From Sphingorhabdus sp. EL138 (GTDB lineage: Bacteria > Pseudomonadota > Alphaproteobacteria > Sphingomonadales > Sphingomonadaceae), in the NCBI RefSeq assembly GCF_945862485.1, contig NZ_CAMAYF010000001.1, forward strand, positions 89,401-153,400: a stretch of DNA of 64,000 bases, written 5' to 3'. Under the pieces are notes generated by a model. That model made no database searches, was not told the DNA's origin, and was given only the letters and a program-made list of their open reading frames with translations. Made by a program: the position numbers and the translations under genes. Positions 7,783-15,993 of this stretch are shown piece after piece; within the stretch, counting starts at the first letter, position 1, and every line of letters begins with the position of its first letter.

Positions 7783-8883
7783 TTATGACGCGTGATACCA
7801 GCCAACGCCATCGCGGATTTCACATTTTATTCGCCCGGCAATATGCAAATGCCGTAAATGCGCCTGCGCCTCGCCCGCAGCTAAGCCATAGACGCTATCG
7901 TCAATCTCGCGGACAAACAGTAACGAGAACGTATCAACAGCTCGCATTTCGTTGGTACGCAATTCCAATTCAAGCTTATCAAGCCGTTCATGATGTCCCG
8001 AGGCAAGCTTGTCCAAACGGACGTGCACACCGGTAAATGGTTCCCCGTGTGCGGGCAGCACCAACATATCAGCTGGCAAAGCCGCACGGAATTTCGCAAT
8101 GGACGTCAGCCATTCACCGAGCGGATCAGCCTCCGGCTCGCTGTCCATGACCGATACATTCGATGTAATGCGCGGCAAAATTTGGTCGCCCGCAATAACC
8201 ATTCCATTAGCGAAATCTACCAAGCAAGCATGTTCAGGTGTGTGGCCACCGCCAGTCATCACGGTCCAGGCGCGCCGTCCGATTTGAATGACTTGCCCGT
8301 CATCCATGCGCACATGCCCAGTCGGCAGTTTGGATACGGCTCTCGCAAAGCCGCCCCAATCGCCTTTTCGCAAAATATCGATGCGTTCTTCGTCAAAGCC
8401 CGCGAATTTTCGATTACTCAAGACGTCTTCTGGCGGGTGATCTAACTGCTCGGCGGTCAGCATGCGCGCCATCAGCCATTCGGTCCGGTTCATCCAGATC
8501 GGGACTTTGAACTTGTTTGCCAACCAACCAGCGCAGCCCACATGGTCTGGATGGAAATGCGTCACGAAAATCCGTGTTAGGTCGCGGTGCGCCAACGCAC
8601 CCTTGAAAAGCAACTGCCATTGATCAATCGTCTCTGGCATGAAAAGGCCTGTATCGGCAATTGCATATCCGCCATTCGCCTCATCCAGCAGCCATAGATT
8701 GATATGAGACAGGTTGCCGGGGACGGGCATCCGCGTCCAACCCATATCGGGCGCTATTGGGTAAATTTCACCATATTGCGGAGCGTGTTCGCCCAAGGGG
8801 TAGGTTAGCCCCTTAAGCTCTCTTGCTTCAAATCCATGGTCGGCAAGCGATGCGTCATATGCGGGGGGTGTTTTAGTCGCCAT
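7783..8883 (-). CDS. MBL-fold metallo-hydrolase
   Basis: The 366-residue metallo-beta-lactamase-fold protein. The metal motif THFHPDHVG is near residue 108, further ligands are in GGGHTPEHACLVD and VIAGDQILP, and the last histidine is in LVLPAHGEPF. A C-terminal helical extension ends with ARGUMENT-like strands HIAGRIKCEIRDGVGWY, a small winged-helix tail seen in related hydrolases that act on thioesters or lactones. A GGGGGG run just before ATG 8883 is the ribosome site. It is first in the operon with the acyl-CoA ligase, so an acyl thioester or related ester substrate is plausible but unproven. Confidence 0.85.
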   Translation of the reverse strand: MATKTPPAYDASLADHGFEARELKGLTYPLGEHAPQYGEIYPIAPDMGWTRMPVPGNLSHINLWLLDEANGGYAIADTGLFMPETIDQWQLLFKGALAHRDLTRIFVTHFHPDHVGCAGWLANKFKVPIWMNRTEWLMARMLTAEQLDHPPEDVLSNRKFAGFDEERIDILRKGDWGGFARAVSKLPTGHVRMDDGQVIQIGRRAWTVMTGGGHTPEHACLVDFANGMVIAGDQILPRITSNVSVMDSEPEADPLGEWLTSIAKFRAALPADMLVLPAHGEPFTGVHVRLDKLASGHHERLDKLELELRTNEMRAVDTFSLLFVREIDDSVYGLAAGEAQAHLRHLHIAGRIKCEIRDGVGWYHAS

Positions 8884-8894
8884 CCCCCCGCCGT

Positions 8895-8916
8895 GCCTTA
8901 ATCAAGCGATTAAGGC
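8895..8916. promoter_or_regulatory. Perfect palindromic operator candidate, acyl-CoA ligase operon
   Basis: Perfect inverted repeat: GCCTTAATC, four bases (AAGC), GATTAAGGC. It lies 12 to 33 bases upstream of the MBL-hydrolase start codon in the short gap after the DUF1013 gene. The same core with the same 4-base spacer occurs at 40086-40105 before the beta-oxidation operon. No run of T follows on either strand, so a terminator is unlikely. It is probably a binding site for a dimeric repressor. Confidence 0.6.
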
Positions 8917-8932
8917 AATCATCACGTTTCGA

Positions 8933-9634
8933 TTATTCGCCAGCTTTTTTGAATAAGGTGTCGGCGGTCAATTCTGCCTTGCCAACATTTTCGTCTTCGC
9001 CGTTCAATGCGGCTTCGGCCCGGCGCGCAGCTTCCGTACGTTCCGCGCGCAATTCTTCGATCAAAGCTTCACGATCGGTTCCAAGGCGCGCGTCGTTGGC
9101 AGCGGTATTGTCGATACCGGCTTTCTTTGCAGCGCGGTTTACTATCGCATCCAGTTCGCGCTGCGATGTCAGACCAAGGGTGACTGGGTCCTTCGCCTGA
9201 ATTTCAGCTATGTTCCAGTGGCTGCGCTCACGAATGGCAGCGATTGTATTGCGCGTCGTACCGATCAACTTGCAGATCGCGCCATCCGAAATTTCAGGAT
9301 GATTGCGCAGAAGCCAAGCGATGCCATCGGGCTTGTCCTGCCGCTTCGATACCGGCGTATACCGCGGGCCTTTTGTGCGGCGCACCTGATCCGGTCCCTT
9401 TGACATTTTGAGGACATAATCCTCATCCGCCTGACCCTTTTCAATTTCTTCCATTGCCAGTTCGCCAGCGTGCACAGGATCACGACCAGTATACTTCGAT
9501 CCAGTCATGTCATCAGCCATTGCCTGAACTTCAAGAATATGAATTCCGCAGAATTCGGCGATTTGCGAGAAGCTCAAACCCGTATTGTCGACCAACCAAG
9601 CGGCGGTCGCATGTGGCATCAAAGGGGTGGCCAT
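8933..9634 (-). CDS. DUF1013 family cell-cycle-type transcriptional regulator (TrcR-like)
   Basis: The 233-residue protein opens with PLMPHATAAWLVDNTGLSF and FCGIHILEVQAMAD, the hallmark of the DUF1013 family of Alphaproteobacteria, which I recall being named TrcR. Two helix-turn-helix-like units are visible, at about residues 12-40 (LSFSQIAEFCGIHILEVQ) and 110-135 (ISDGAICKLIGTTRNTIAAIR). A charged coiled tail follows (LIEELRAERTEAARRAEAAL). It likely binds DNA or RNA polymerase in the cytoplasm; targets are unknown. GGAG 8 bases before ATG 9634 sets the start. A terminator-like hairpin lies just upstream in its leader (9656-9677). Confidence 0.82.
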   Translation of the reverse strand: MATPLMPHATAAWLVDNTGLSFSQIAEFCGIHILEVQAMADDMTGSKYTGRDPVHAGELAMEEIEKGQADEDYVLKMSKGPDQVRRTKGPRYTPVSKRQDKPDGIAWLLRNHPEISDGAICKLIGTTRNTIAAIRERSHWNIAEIQAKDPVTLGLTSQRELDAIVNRAAKKAGIDNTAANDARLGTDREALIEELRAERTEAARRAEAALNGEDENVGKAELTADTLFKKAGE

Positions 9635-9655
9635 TTCATTTGCTCCAATAATAAG

Positions 9656-9677
9656 GGCCGCCCCTTACGGAGCGGCC
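9656..9677 (-). terminator. Terminator-like hairpin in the leader of the DUF1013 gene
   Basis: On the minus strand GGCCGCTCC pairs with GGGGCGGCC around a GTAA loop (nine pairs, one G-U) and is followed by CTTATTATT. It sits 22 bases before the DUF1013 start codon. About 20 bases further upstream a minus-strand frame ends in LSLADMANFA and TAA without any start codon. The hairpin is either the terminator of a lost gene or an attenuator of the regulator gene. Confidence 0.55.
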
Positions 9678-9796
9678 TGAATGTCTTGGCCAAGCATTAG
9701 GCGAAGTTTGCCATATCGGCAAGCGACAATGCGCGTTTGGACTTGCACGTACCCTACCACCCGTGCATTCCTCGGAGCAACCATCGGGGGGAAGAT

Positions 9797-10768
9797 ATGC
9801 TACGTTTGATCAAATGGCTCATTATTTTGTTACTTGCCGCCTTGGCCGCGCTGTTTTTCTGGGGCTACGCGCCTGACACAGAGGCAGCCCAGATGGAGAG
9901 AAAATATGGCAGCGCCGCTTCGCGCTTTGCCGAATTGGAGCCTGGTCTGCGCGTGCATTATCGTGATGAAGGCAAGTCCGATGGCCGTGTTCTCGTTCTT
10001 ATTCACGGTTCAAACGCCTCTTTGCATACTTGGGAACCATGGGTCAAAGCTCTCGGCAAGGACTATCGCGTCATTTCGCTTGATCTTCCCGGACATGGTC
10101 TGACTGGGCGCAACCCCACGGGCATCTACGACAATACATCATATGTTAGCGTTGTTGACCGTTTATTGACCAAGCTGAATGTTGATAATGCGGTCATCGG
10201 CGGCAATTCTATGGGCGGCGGCGTGTCGTGGTTATATGCATTGGAGCATCCCGAGAAGGTCGAAGCTTTGTTGTTGGTCGATGCCAGTGGGCAGCCTCAT
10301 GCCAAATCTGGCGAATTACCGCTTGGGTTCAAACTAATGCGCATGCCGGTTATAAAAGAAGCCGTCCGCTTCATTGCACCCCGCAGCATTTTTGAATCGA
10401 GCATTAAAACGTCAATGAGCGTTCAATCCAAAATCGACGACAAGCTCGTTGATCGATACTGGGAATTAAACCGCTATCCCGGCAACCGCGAGGCAACGAT
10501 GCAGCGCTTTTCAAGTCCCAAGAATATGAAACCTGGCACAAAAGAGCGGCTCTCGTCCATCAAGGCGCCAGTTTTTATCTTATGGGGCGCTGAAGATAAA
10601 TTAATCCCCGTCACCTCGGCCAAATGGTTCGCTGAAGCCTTGCCGCAAGCGAAGTTGATTATATATCCCAATGTCGGCCATATCCCGATGGAGGAAATAC
10701 CTGAAAAGAGCGCCAATGATGTCAAAACATGGTTGGATAGCTTGGCGGTAAAAACGCCTAAGGTATAA
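9797..10768 (+). CDS. Membrane-anchored alpha/beta hydrolase
   Basis: The 323-residue protein starts at ATG 9797 behind GGGGGGA. Residues 3-23 form one transmembrane helix (LIKWLIILLLAALAALFFWG), probably an uncleaved anchor with the enzyme outside. The oxyanion region is VLIHGSNAS, the nucleophile elbow GNSMGGG (serine near residue 139), the acid is in LWGAEDKLIP, and the catalytic histidine in NVGHIPMEE. It resembles broad esterases and haloalkane-dehalogenase-like hydrolases, but the substrate is not predictable. It is transcribed alone and divergently from the DUF1013 gene, and converges on the quinone oxidoreductase with a 6-base gap. Confidence 0.85.
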   Translation: MLRLIKWLIILLLAALAALFFWGYAPDTEAAQMERKYGSAASRFAELEPGLRVHYRDEGKSDGRVLVLIHGSNASLHTWEPWVKALGKDYRVISLDLPGHGLTGRNPTGIYDNTSYVSVVDRLLTKLNVDNAVIGGNSMGGGVSWLYALEHPEKVEALLLVDASGQPHAKSGELPLGFKLMRMPVIKEAVRFIAPRSIFESSIKTSMSVQSKIDDKLVDRYWELNRYPGNREATMQRFSSPKNMKPGTKERLSSIKAPVFILWGAEDKLIPVTSAKWFAEALPQAKLIIYPNVGHIPMEEIPEKSANDVKTWLDSLAVKTPKV

Positions 10769-10774
10769 ACGCGC

Positions 10775-11773
10775 CTAAACTTCCAACATGATTTTTCCGA
10801 CATGGGCGCCGGATTCCATATAAGCATGTGCTGTGGCAGCTTCGGCAAGCGGGAAAATCTTGTCCATTTCGGGACGCAACGTTCCTTCGCAAACTATTGG
10901 CCAGACTTTCGCTAATAATTGCTGCGCAAGCATTGCCTTAAATGCGGTGGTTCGCGGGCGCAGCGTTGAGCCAGTCAGCATCAGGCGACGTGACATGACA
11001 TACGCCATGTTAATTTCCGCTGTCATCCCGCCCTGCACCGCAATGGTCACATGCCGCCCGTCTTCCCGCAAACACTGCAAATTTCGCGACACATAACTAC
11101 CGGCGACCATATCAAGCACAAGATGGACGCCCTCGCCACCTGTGATCGCCTTCACACGTTCGACGAAATCGGAATTATTATAGTTGATAGCGTGATCAGC
11201 GCCAATTTTTTGAGCTGCTGCGCATTTGTGATCAGAACCACAGGTCACAATCACCGTCAGACCGAAAAGCTTGCCCAACTTGATTGCCATGGTTCCAATT
11301 CCGCTGGTCCCTCCGTGAATGAGTACGGTCTCGCTAGGGGCGGCGTAGCCCCGCTCAAACACGTTATGCCAAACTGTGAACAATGTCTCAGGCAAAGCAC
11401 CCGCTTCGGCCATGTCCATGCTTGCTGGCACCGGCAAGCACACATCCATGCGCGCAAGGCAATATTCGGCATATCCGCCGCCCGAGACCAAAGCGCAATA
11501 ACGCGCACCGATTATGGTCGGGTCGACATCATCACCCACCGCGACGACTGTTCCTGACACTTCAAGCCCGGGCAGATCGCTTGCCCCTGGAGGTGCGGGG
11601 TAAAGACCCTTGCGCTGGATAACGTCAGGCCGGTTTACGCCCGCATAAGCGACTTTCAAAAGAACTTCGCCCACACCCGGAACCGGTAGCGGCCGACGTG
11701 TCGGGACAAGCACCTCGGGTCCACCCGGCGTCGAAATCTCGATTACAGTCATTAATTCCGGTAGCTTATCCAT
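10775..11773 (-). CDS. NAD(P)H quinone oxidoreductase, PIG3-like zinc-free MDR
   Basis: The 332-residue medium-chain dehydrogenase family protein lacks the zinc-binding cysteines of alcohol dehydrogenases. Typical pieces are GVNRPDVIQRKGLYPAPPG near residue 48, LPGLEVSGTV, the nucleotide-binding loop HGGTSGIGTMAIKLG near 150, and the PIG3-type ending HAYMESGAHVGKIMLEV. It should reduce quinones with NADPH. Start ATG 11773 has AGGGA upstream. MTVIEIS at 11752 is an alternative and matches the usual family N-terminus. The longer frame to 12058 is antisense to the DUF1192 gene and is rejected. It is divergent from DUF1192, with 82 bases between. Confidence 0.88.
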   Translation of the reverse strand: MDKLPELMTVIEISTPGGPEVLVPTRRPLPVPGVGEVLLKVAYAGVNRPDVIQRKGLYPAPPGASDLPGLEVSGTVVAVGDDVDPTIIGARYCALVSGGGYAEYCLARMDVCLPVPASMDMAEAGALPETLFTVWHNVFERGYAAPSETVLIHGGTSGIGTMAIKLGKLFGLTVIVTCGSDHKCAAAQKIGADHAINYNNSDFVERVKAITGGEGVHLVLDMVAGSYVSRNLQCLREDGRHVTIAVQGGMTAEINMAYVMSRRLMLTGSTLRPRTTAFKAMLAQQLLAKVWPIVCEGTLRPEMDKIFPLAEAATAHAYMESGAHVGKIMLEV

Positions 11774-11855
11774 CTGTAGCCCATCCCTTTTGATTGACCG
11801 ACCTTTTAAGCAAGCTTCATATTGACAGCAACCGCCCATCGGTAAAATATGCGGT

Positions 11856-12053
11856 ATGGTTATTGACGAAAATCTGCCGCGCCGGCGCGACGATCCTGTG
11901 GCCAATCTTGTCATGCAGGATATTGACGCCCTATCTGTTGCGGAACTTGAGTTACGGATCGCTGCGCTAAAGGCAGAAATCACGCGCTGCGAAGGCAAAA
12001 TCACGTTTGCAAGCAAGCACAGAAGCGTTGCCGACGCGTTGTTCAAGAAGTGA
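11856..12053 (+). CDS. DUF1192 family small protein
   Basis: A 65-residue acidic protein. After MVIDENLPRRRDDP comes a short coiled coil, DALSVAELELRIAALKAEI near residues 29-47, ending ADALFKK. This is the layout of DUF1192, a small alphaproteobacterial family of unknown function. The longer minus-strand reading across this interval has poor composition, so this plus-strand gene is the real one. It is followed 130 bases later by clpA, which has its own promoter candidate. Confidence 0.75.
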   Translation: MVIDENLPRRRDDPVANLVMQDIDALSVAELELRIAALKAEITRCEGKITFASKHRSVADALFKK

Positions 12054-12111
12054 CACATAGCGAGCCAATGCTAAGAAAGCGGGAACCCAAACCGTTATCT
12101 CTCTCATCATG

Positions 12112-12140
12112 CTTGAAAGCACCGAAGGCAGCGCCGATAT
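12112..12140 (+). promoter_or_regulatory. Candidate promoter of clpA, housekeeping or heat-shock type
   Basis: CTTGAA at 12112-12117, 17 bases, then CGATAT at 12135-12140. This matches the alphaproteobacterial CTTGAC/CTATAT pattern, and the CTTGAA element also suits sigma-32. Predicted start of transcription is near 12147, leaving a leader of about 37 bases before the clpA start. Confidence 0.45.
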
Positions 12141-12183
12141 AGAGTAGAGACCGTGCAGCGACTCATTTTAGGGAGACCAAATT

Positions 12184-14526
12184 ATGCCATCATTTGCAGA
12201 GTCGCTGGAAACCACACTTCATAACGCATTGAAGCATGCTGGCGACCGCGCGCATGAATATGCAACGCTGGAGCATCTCCTGTTGGCGCTCATTGAAGAT
12301 GCGGATGCGGCGAAAGTTATGCAGGCTTGCGGTGTCGAGCTTGGCGAACTTTCGGACATCATCATTACATATTTGGATACCGAGTTGGAAAGCCTTCGCG
12401 TGGAGGGCAAGGTTGACCCATCGCCGACAAGCGGCTTCCAGCGCGTTGTTCAACGCGCGATTCTGCATGTCCAAAGTTCCGGTAAGGATGTCGTTACCGG
12501 AGCAAATGTACTGGTAGCCTTGTTTTCAGAGCGCGAGAGCTATGCCGTCTATTTCCTGCAACAGCAGGATATGAGCAGGCTCGATGCGGTATCTTACATT
12601 AGCCACGGCATTGGCAAGGACGGCAAGCTAGCCGAACCACGGCCAGTCGCCGGCACTGAGCAGAAAAACGAAGAGCCAGAAGACGCCAAGTCAAAAAAGG
12701 ACAAGAAAGAAGGTGCGCTGGATCAATTCACGGTCAACCTGAATGAGAAAGCGAAACAGGGCCGCATCGATCCCTTGATTGGGCGTGCGGCCGAAGTTGA
12801 CCGTACCGTCCAAATTTTGTGCCGCCGGTCGAAGAACAACCCCCTTTATGTGGGCGAACCGGGCGTTGGGAAGACCGCGATTGCAGAAGGCCTAGCCCGT
12901 CGCATAGTCGAAAATCAGGTGCCTGAGGTTCTGTTACCAGCCGTGATCTATTCGCTAGACATGGGCGCGTTGCTGGCTGGAACGCGGTATCGCGGTGACT
13001 TTGAAGAGCGCTTAAAAGCGGTTGTGTCCGAACTGGAGAAGCTTCCGGATGCAATCCTGTTCATCGATGAAATCCATACGGTCATCGGCGCGGGCGCAAC
13101 AAGCGGCGGGGCGATGGACGCATCGAACTTGCTAAAGCCGGCGTTGTCGGGCGGGACCATCCGTTGCATCGGTTCGACCACTTACAAGGAATTCCGCAAC
13201 CATTTCGAAAAGGACCGCGCATTGCTGCGCCGGTTCCAGAAGATTGATGTCAACGAACCAAGCATTGAGGACACGATCAAAATCCTTGCGGGCTTGCGCA
13301 GCGCATTTGAAGAGCATCACAAAGTTAAATACACCCCCGATGCCATCAAGGCCGCAGTGGAACTGTCCTCACGCTACATCAATGACCGTAAGCAGCCAGA
13401 CAAGGCCATCGACGTCATTGACGAAGTTGGTGCCATGCAGATGCTTGTCGCCCCATCAAAGCGCCGCAAGTTAATCACTGCGCGCGAAATCGAAGCAGTC
13501 ATAGCCACAATCGCCCGCATTCCGCCAAAGCAGGTTTCGACTGATGACAAAACTGCGCTTGGCACCCTCGAAGCTGATCTCAAGCGCGTGGTGTTTGGGC
13601 AAGACAAAGCAATTGAAGTTTTGGCGAGCGCCATCAAGCTCAGCCGTGCCGGCCTGCGCGATACCGAAAAGCCAATCGGCAGCTATTTGTTCAGCGGACC
13701 GACCGGCGTCGGTAAAACCGAAGTCGCGCGGCAATTGGCGTCTATCCTTGGCATTCCGCTCAAGAGGTTTGACATGTCGGAATATATGGAACGTCACAGC
13801 GTCAGCCGTCTGATTGGCGCCCCTCCCGGCTATGTCGGCTTTGACCAAGGCGGACTGCTGACAGATGCCGTAGACCAAAGCCCGCATAGCGTATTGTTGC
13901 TCGACGAAATCGAAAAGGCGCATCCCGACCTGTTCAACATCCTGTTGCAAGTTATGGATAATGGACGCTTGACCGACCATCACGGCAAGACTGTTGACTT
14001 CCGTAATGTCATTTTGATCATGACAACCAATGCGGGTGCCAGCGACATGGCGAAAGAAGGCATTGGTTTCGGTAACAATATCAGCAAAGAAGATGCCGGC
14101 GACGAAGCCGTTAAAAAGATGTTTGCACCGGAATTCCGCAACCGCCTCGATGCCACTGTGCCCTTTGGATATCTGCCAACTGAAGTCGTCGCGCGCGTTG
14201 TCGACAAGTTCATTTTGCAACTCGAACTGCAACTTGCCGACCAAAATGTGCACATCAAGTTGGATGACGAAGCACGGGCATGGTTGACCGAGCGTGGCTA
14301 TGACAAGCTGTACGGCGCGCGCCCGATGGGTCGCCTGATACAGGAGAAGATCAAGCAACCGCTGGCGGAAGAGCTATTGTTTGGAAAGCTTGTTCATGGC
14401 GGCGAAGTTGCTGTGCGTATCAAGGACGGCCAACCCGTCTTTGAAGTAACGCCTGCGCCCCCTAAATCTGCCAAGCCCAAGCCGCCGAAGAAGAGTGCTG
14501 CGAAAAAGCCTAGCAAAGCGGGTTAA
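12184..14526 (+). CDS. clpA: ATP-dependent Clp protease ATP-binding subunit ClpA
   Basis: The 780-residue Hsp100 unfoldase begins with the Clp N-domain (SLETTLHNALKHAGDRAHEY, repeated motif near 80). AAA1 has Walker A GEPGVGKTAI near 222 and Walker B LFIDEIHTVIGAG near 290. AAA2 has Walker A GPTGVGKTEV near 505 and Walker B LLLDEIEKAHPD near 575. There is no ClpB middle domain. The ClpP-docking loop is IGF near 625, so it should feed substrates to ClpP. The tail is a lysine/proline-rich stretch ending AAKKPSKAG. GGGAG precedes ATG 12184. No clpS lies directly upstream. A strong hairpin follows the stop. Confidence 0.96.
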   Translation: MPSFAESLETTLHNALKHAGDRAHEYATLEHLLLALIEDADAAKVMQACGVELGELSDIIITYLDTELESLRVEGKVDPSPTSGFQRVVQRAILHVQSSGKDVVTGANVLVALFSERESYAVYFLQQQDMSRLDAVSYISHGIGKDGKLAEPRPVAGTEQKNEEPEDAKSKKDKKEGALDQFTVNLNEKAKQGRIDPLIGRAAEVDRTVQILCRRSKNNPLYVGEPGVGKTAIAEGLARRIVENQVPEVLLPAVIYSLDMGALLAGTRYRGDFEERLKAVVSELEKLPDAILFIDEIHTVIGAGATSGGAMDASNLLKPALSGGTIRCIGSTTYKEFRNHFEKDRALLRRFQKIDVNEPSIEDTIKILAGLRSAFEEHHKVKYTPDAIKAAVELSSRYINDRKQPDKAIDVIDEVGAMQMLVAPSKRRKLITAREIEAVIATIARIPPKQVSTDDKTALGTLEADLKRVVFGQDKAIEVLASAIKLSRAGLRDTEKPIGSYLFSGPTGVGKTEVARQLASILGIPLKRFDMSEYMERHSVSRLIGAPPGYVGFDQGGLLTDAVDQSPHSVLLLDEIEKAHPDLFNILLQVMDNGRLTDHHGKTVDFRNVILIMTTNAGASDMAKEGIGFGNNISKEDAGDEAVKKMFAPEFRNRLDATVPFGYLPTEVVARVVDKFILQLELQLADQNVHIKLDDEARAWLTERGYDKLYGARPMGRLIQEKIKQPLAEELLFGKLVHGGEVAVRIKDGQPVFEVTPAPPKSAKPKPPKKSAAKKPSKAG

Positions 14527-14529
14527 TCG

Positions 14530-14553
14530 GGCGGCCCTCATCGTAGGGCCGCC
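14530..14553 (+). terminator. Rho-independent terminator after clpA
   Basis: Perfect nine-base stem (GGCGGCCCT with AGGGCCGCC) around CATCGT, starting 4 bases after the clpA stop and followed by TTATCATT. Its position between convergent clpA and recF also allows use from the other side, though the T run is weaker there. Confidence 0.7.
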
Positions 14554-14556
14554 TTA

Positions 14557-15612
14557 TCATTGCCCAATTGGCAACAATTGGGCTGAAGCGCCAATACCAT
14601 TGAATAATTCGGGTTCTGTTCCAGTCATCCAGACTTGCGCGCCCGTATCGGCCAACAATCCAAACAACGCAGCGCGTCTTGAAGGATCGAGATGCGCAGC
14701 GACCTCATCCAGCAATAATATCGGCGGTGTATCACGCTGGACCGCTACAAGTGCCGCGTGCGCGAGAATGAGCGAGAGCAACAAAGCCTTCTGTTCTCCT
14801 GTGGAGCATTGCTCTGCAATCTGCCCTGAGGCGCTGTGTAATACTTCAAGATCAGCACGGTGAGGGCCTACCAACGTACGCCCGGCGGCCGCGTCCCGAT
14901 TACGTCCCTTACACCAGGCAGTCGCAAGATCGCCGTGAGCAGCTGCATCCTTATCAACTAATTTGATCTGCGGCGTGGCAAATGGCCCGGACATTGTCGT
15001 CAGCAATTGTGCACTCAACGCCTCTACGACCGAAGCACGGGCCGCTTGTATAAAGTTTCCGCTCTCGGCCATCTGCGCCTCAAGCGCATCTAACCAAAGG
15101 GGGTCGGCGGCAATACCGCCCGCCAAAAGCCTGTTGCGTTGTTGCATGGCCTTTTCATATCGGCTGCTGTGCCGCGCATGCCCTGGGTTTATCGCCAATA
15201 CCAAGCGATCCAGAAACCGCCGTCGCGCGGCTGCACCATCCGCAAACAATCGGTCCATCGCTGGAGTTAACCAGATGACCGACAGCCATTCGGCAAGGCT
15301 GTTTATTGTAGCATTGCTCTCGTTAACCCGTACCTTGCGTCGTTCAGGCTGCTCTGCGTTGACACCGGTGCCAATCACATTGCCGCCAGCGTGCGCAACG
15401 ATGGCAAAGCCGCCGCTGCCCTCGTTGCGTACCATGTCGGACATGGCCGCCCGGCGAAGACCTCTGCCTGGCACCAATAGCGACACTGCCTCCAGGATAT
15501 TCGTCTTACCGGCCCCGTTTGACCCGTGAAGTGCAATGAACTGCGTCCCTGGCCGGATGTCCAGCGCAGCATGATTGCGAAAATCATTCAGGATCAGTCG
15601 CGACAGCGTCAT
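14557..15612 (-). CDS. recF: DNA replication and repair protein RecF
   Basis: The 351-residue SMC-like ATPase. Walker A is GSNGAGKTN near residues 30-38, the signature is STGEQKALLLSLILAHA near 270, and Walker B is ILLLDEVAAHLD near 305. The N-terminus MTLSRLILNDFRNHAALDI is typical. RecF with RecO and RecR loads RecA at single-strand gaps. The gene stands alone here and is not in a dnaA-dnaN-recF-gyrB cluster. It converges with clpA, and upstream lies an AT-rich 226-base gap. Confidence 0.94.
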   Translation of the reverse strand: MTLSRLILNDFRNHAALDIRPGTQFIALHGSNGAGKTNILEAVSLLVPGRGLRRAAMSDMVRNEGSGGFAIVAHAGGNVIGTGVNAEQPERRKVRVNESNATINSLAEWLSVIWLTPAMDRLFADGAAARRRFLDRLVLAINPGHARHSSRYEKAMQQRNRLLAGGIAADPLWLDALEAQMAESGNFIQAARASVVEALSAQLLTTMSGPFATPQIKLVDKDAAAHGDLATAWCKGRNRDAAAGRTLVGPHRADLEVLHSASGQIAEQCSTGEQKALLLSLILAHAALVAVQRDTPPILLLDEVAAHLDPSRRAALFGLLADTGAQVWMTGTEPELFNGIGASAQLLPIGQ

Positions 15613-15677
15613 ATCATGCGTCTGCTATAGTATGGCCACTTTTGGTCAAGCGGCTATTGGCACTCCATCGCTCCCAA

Positions 15678-15700
15678 ATATTGGTATAATTTCCCAATAT
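15678..15700. repeat. Inverted repeat upstream of recF and the PspC pair
   Basis: Perfect seven-base arms ATATTGG and CCAATAT with nine bases between them, in the AT-rich divergent gap between recF and the 39-residue peptide gene. It could be an operator for either side. The rest of the gap (15613-15838) is AT-rich with TATAAT at 15739-15744 but no convincing -35 box. Confidence 0.35.
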
Positions 15701-15838
15701 ATGAATTTATTCCAGCAATGCGATACCCTTATATATACTATAATATATTGTTTTTTATAGATAAATTGATTCTGTTATAGGCTATGCAATGCAGTTCGCA
15801 TACCCGGAATGGTCCGGAACATCGAAAAGGAAATCAAC

Positions 15839-15958
15839 ATGACACAATATGCACGCACACAAGTTCTATCGGCTTTCGCAGCAATTATCTGCGCATTCAT
15901 CACCGTAGGCATTAGCGTAGCACCTGCCGTTGCACCTGCCGCCGCAATCATCGCATAA
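15839..15958 (+). CDS. 39-residue hydrophobic peptide preceding PspC
   Basis: A small open frame with a good ribosome site: AAGGA followed by 8 bases and ATG 15839, stopping at TAA 15956-15958. The peptide has a short polar start (MTQYARTQ), then a membrane-length hydrophobic stretch (VLSAFAAIICAFITVGIS), then an Ala/Pro tail ending AAAIIA. It could be a single-pass membrane peptide or a tiny secreted one. The pspC gene follows after 35 bases in the same direction, so the two are probably co-transcribed. I cannot name a family. Confidence 0.6.
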   Translation: MTQYARTQVLSAFAAIICAFITVGISVAPAVAPAAAIIA

Positions 15959-15993
15959 TACAACCCAGCGTTTTGGAATTAGGGAGCAATTTA

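Noticed and set aside
9744-9767. Six-base inverted repeat TGCACG/CGTGCA before the alpha/beta hydrolase gene
   Set aside because: Short arms and a 12-base loop; could easily be chance.
11774-12058. N-terminal extension of the quinone oxidoreductase
   Set aside because: Low-quality residues, antisense to the DUF1192 gene, and the family starts near residue 96 of this frame.
13471-14358. A 295-codon frame antisense to clpA
   Set aside because: ClpA motifs occupy the other strand; this is a mirror frame.
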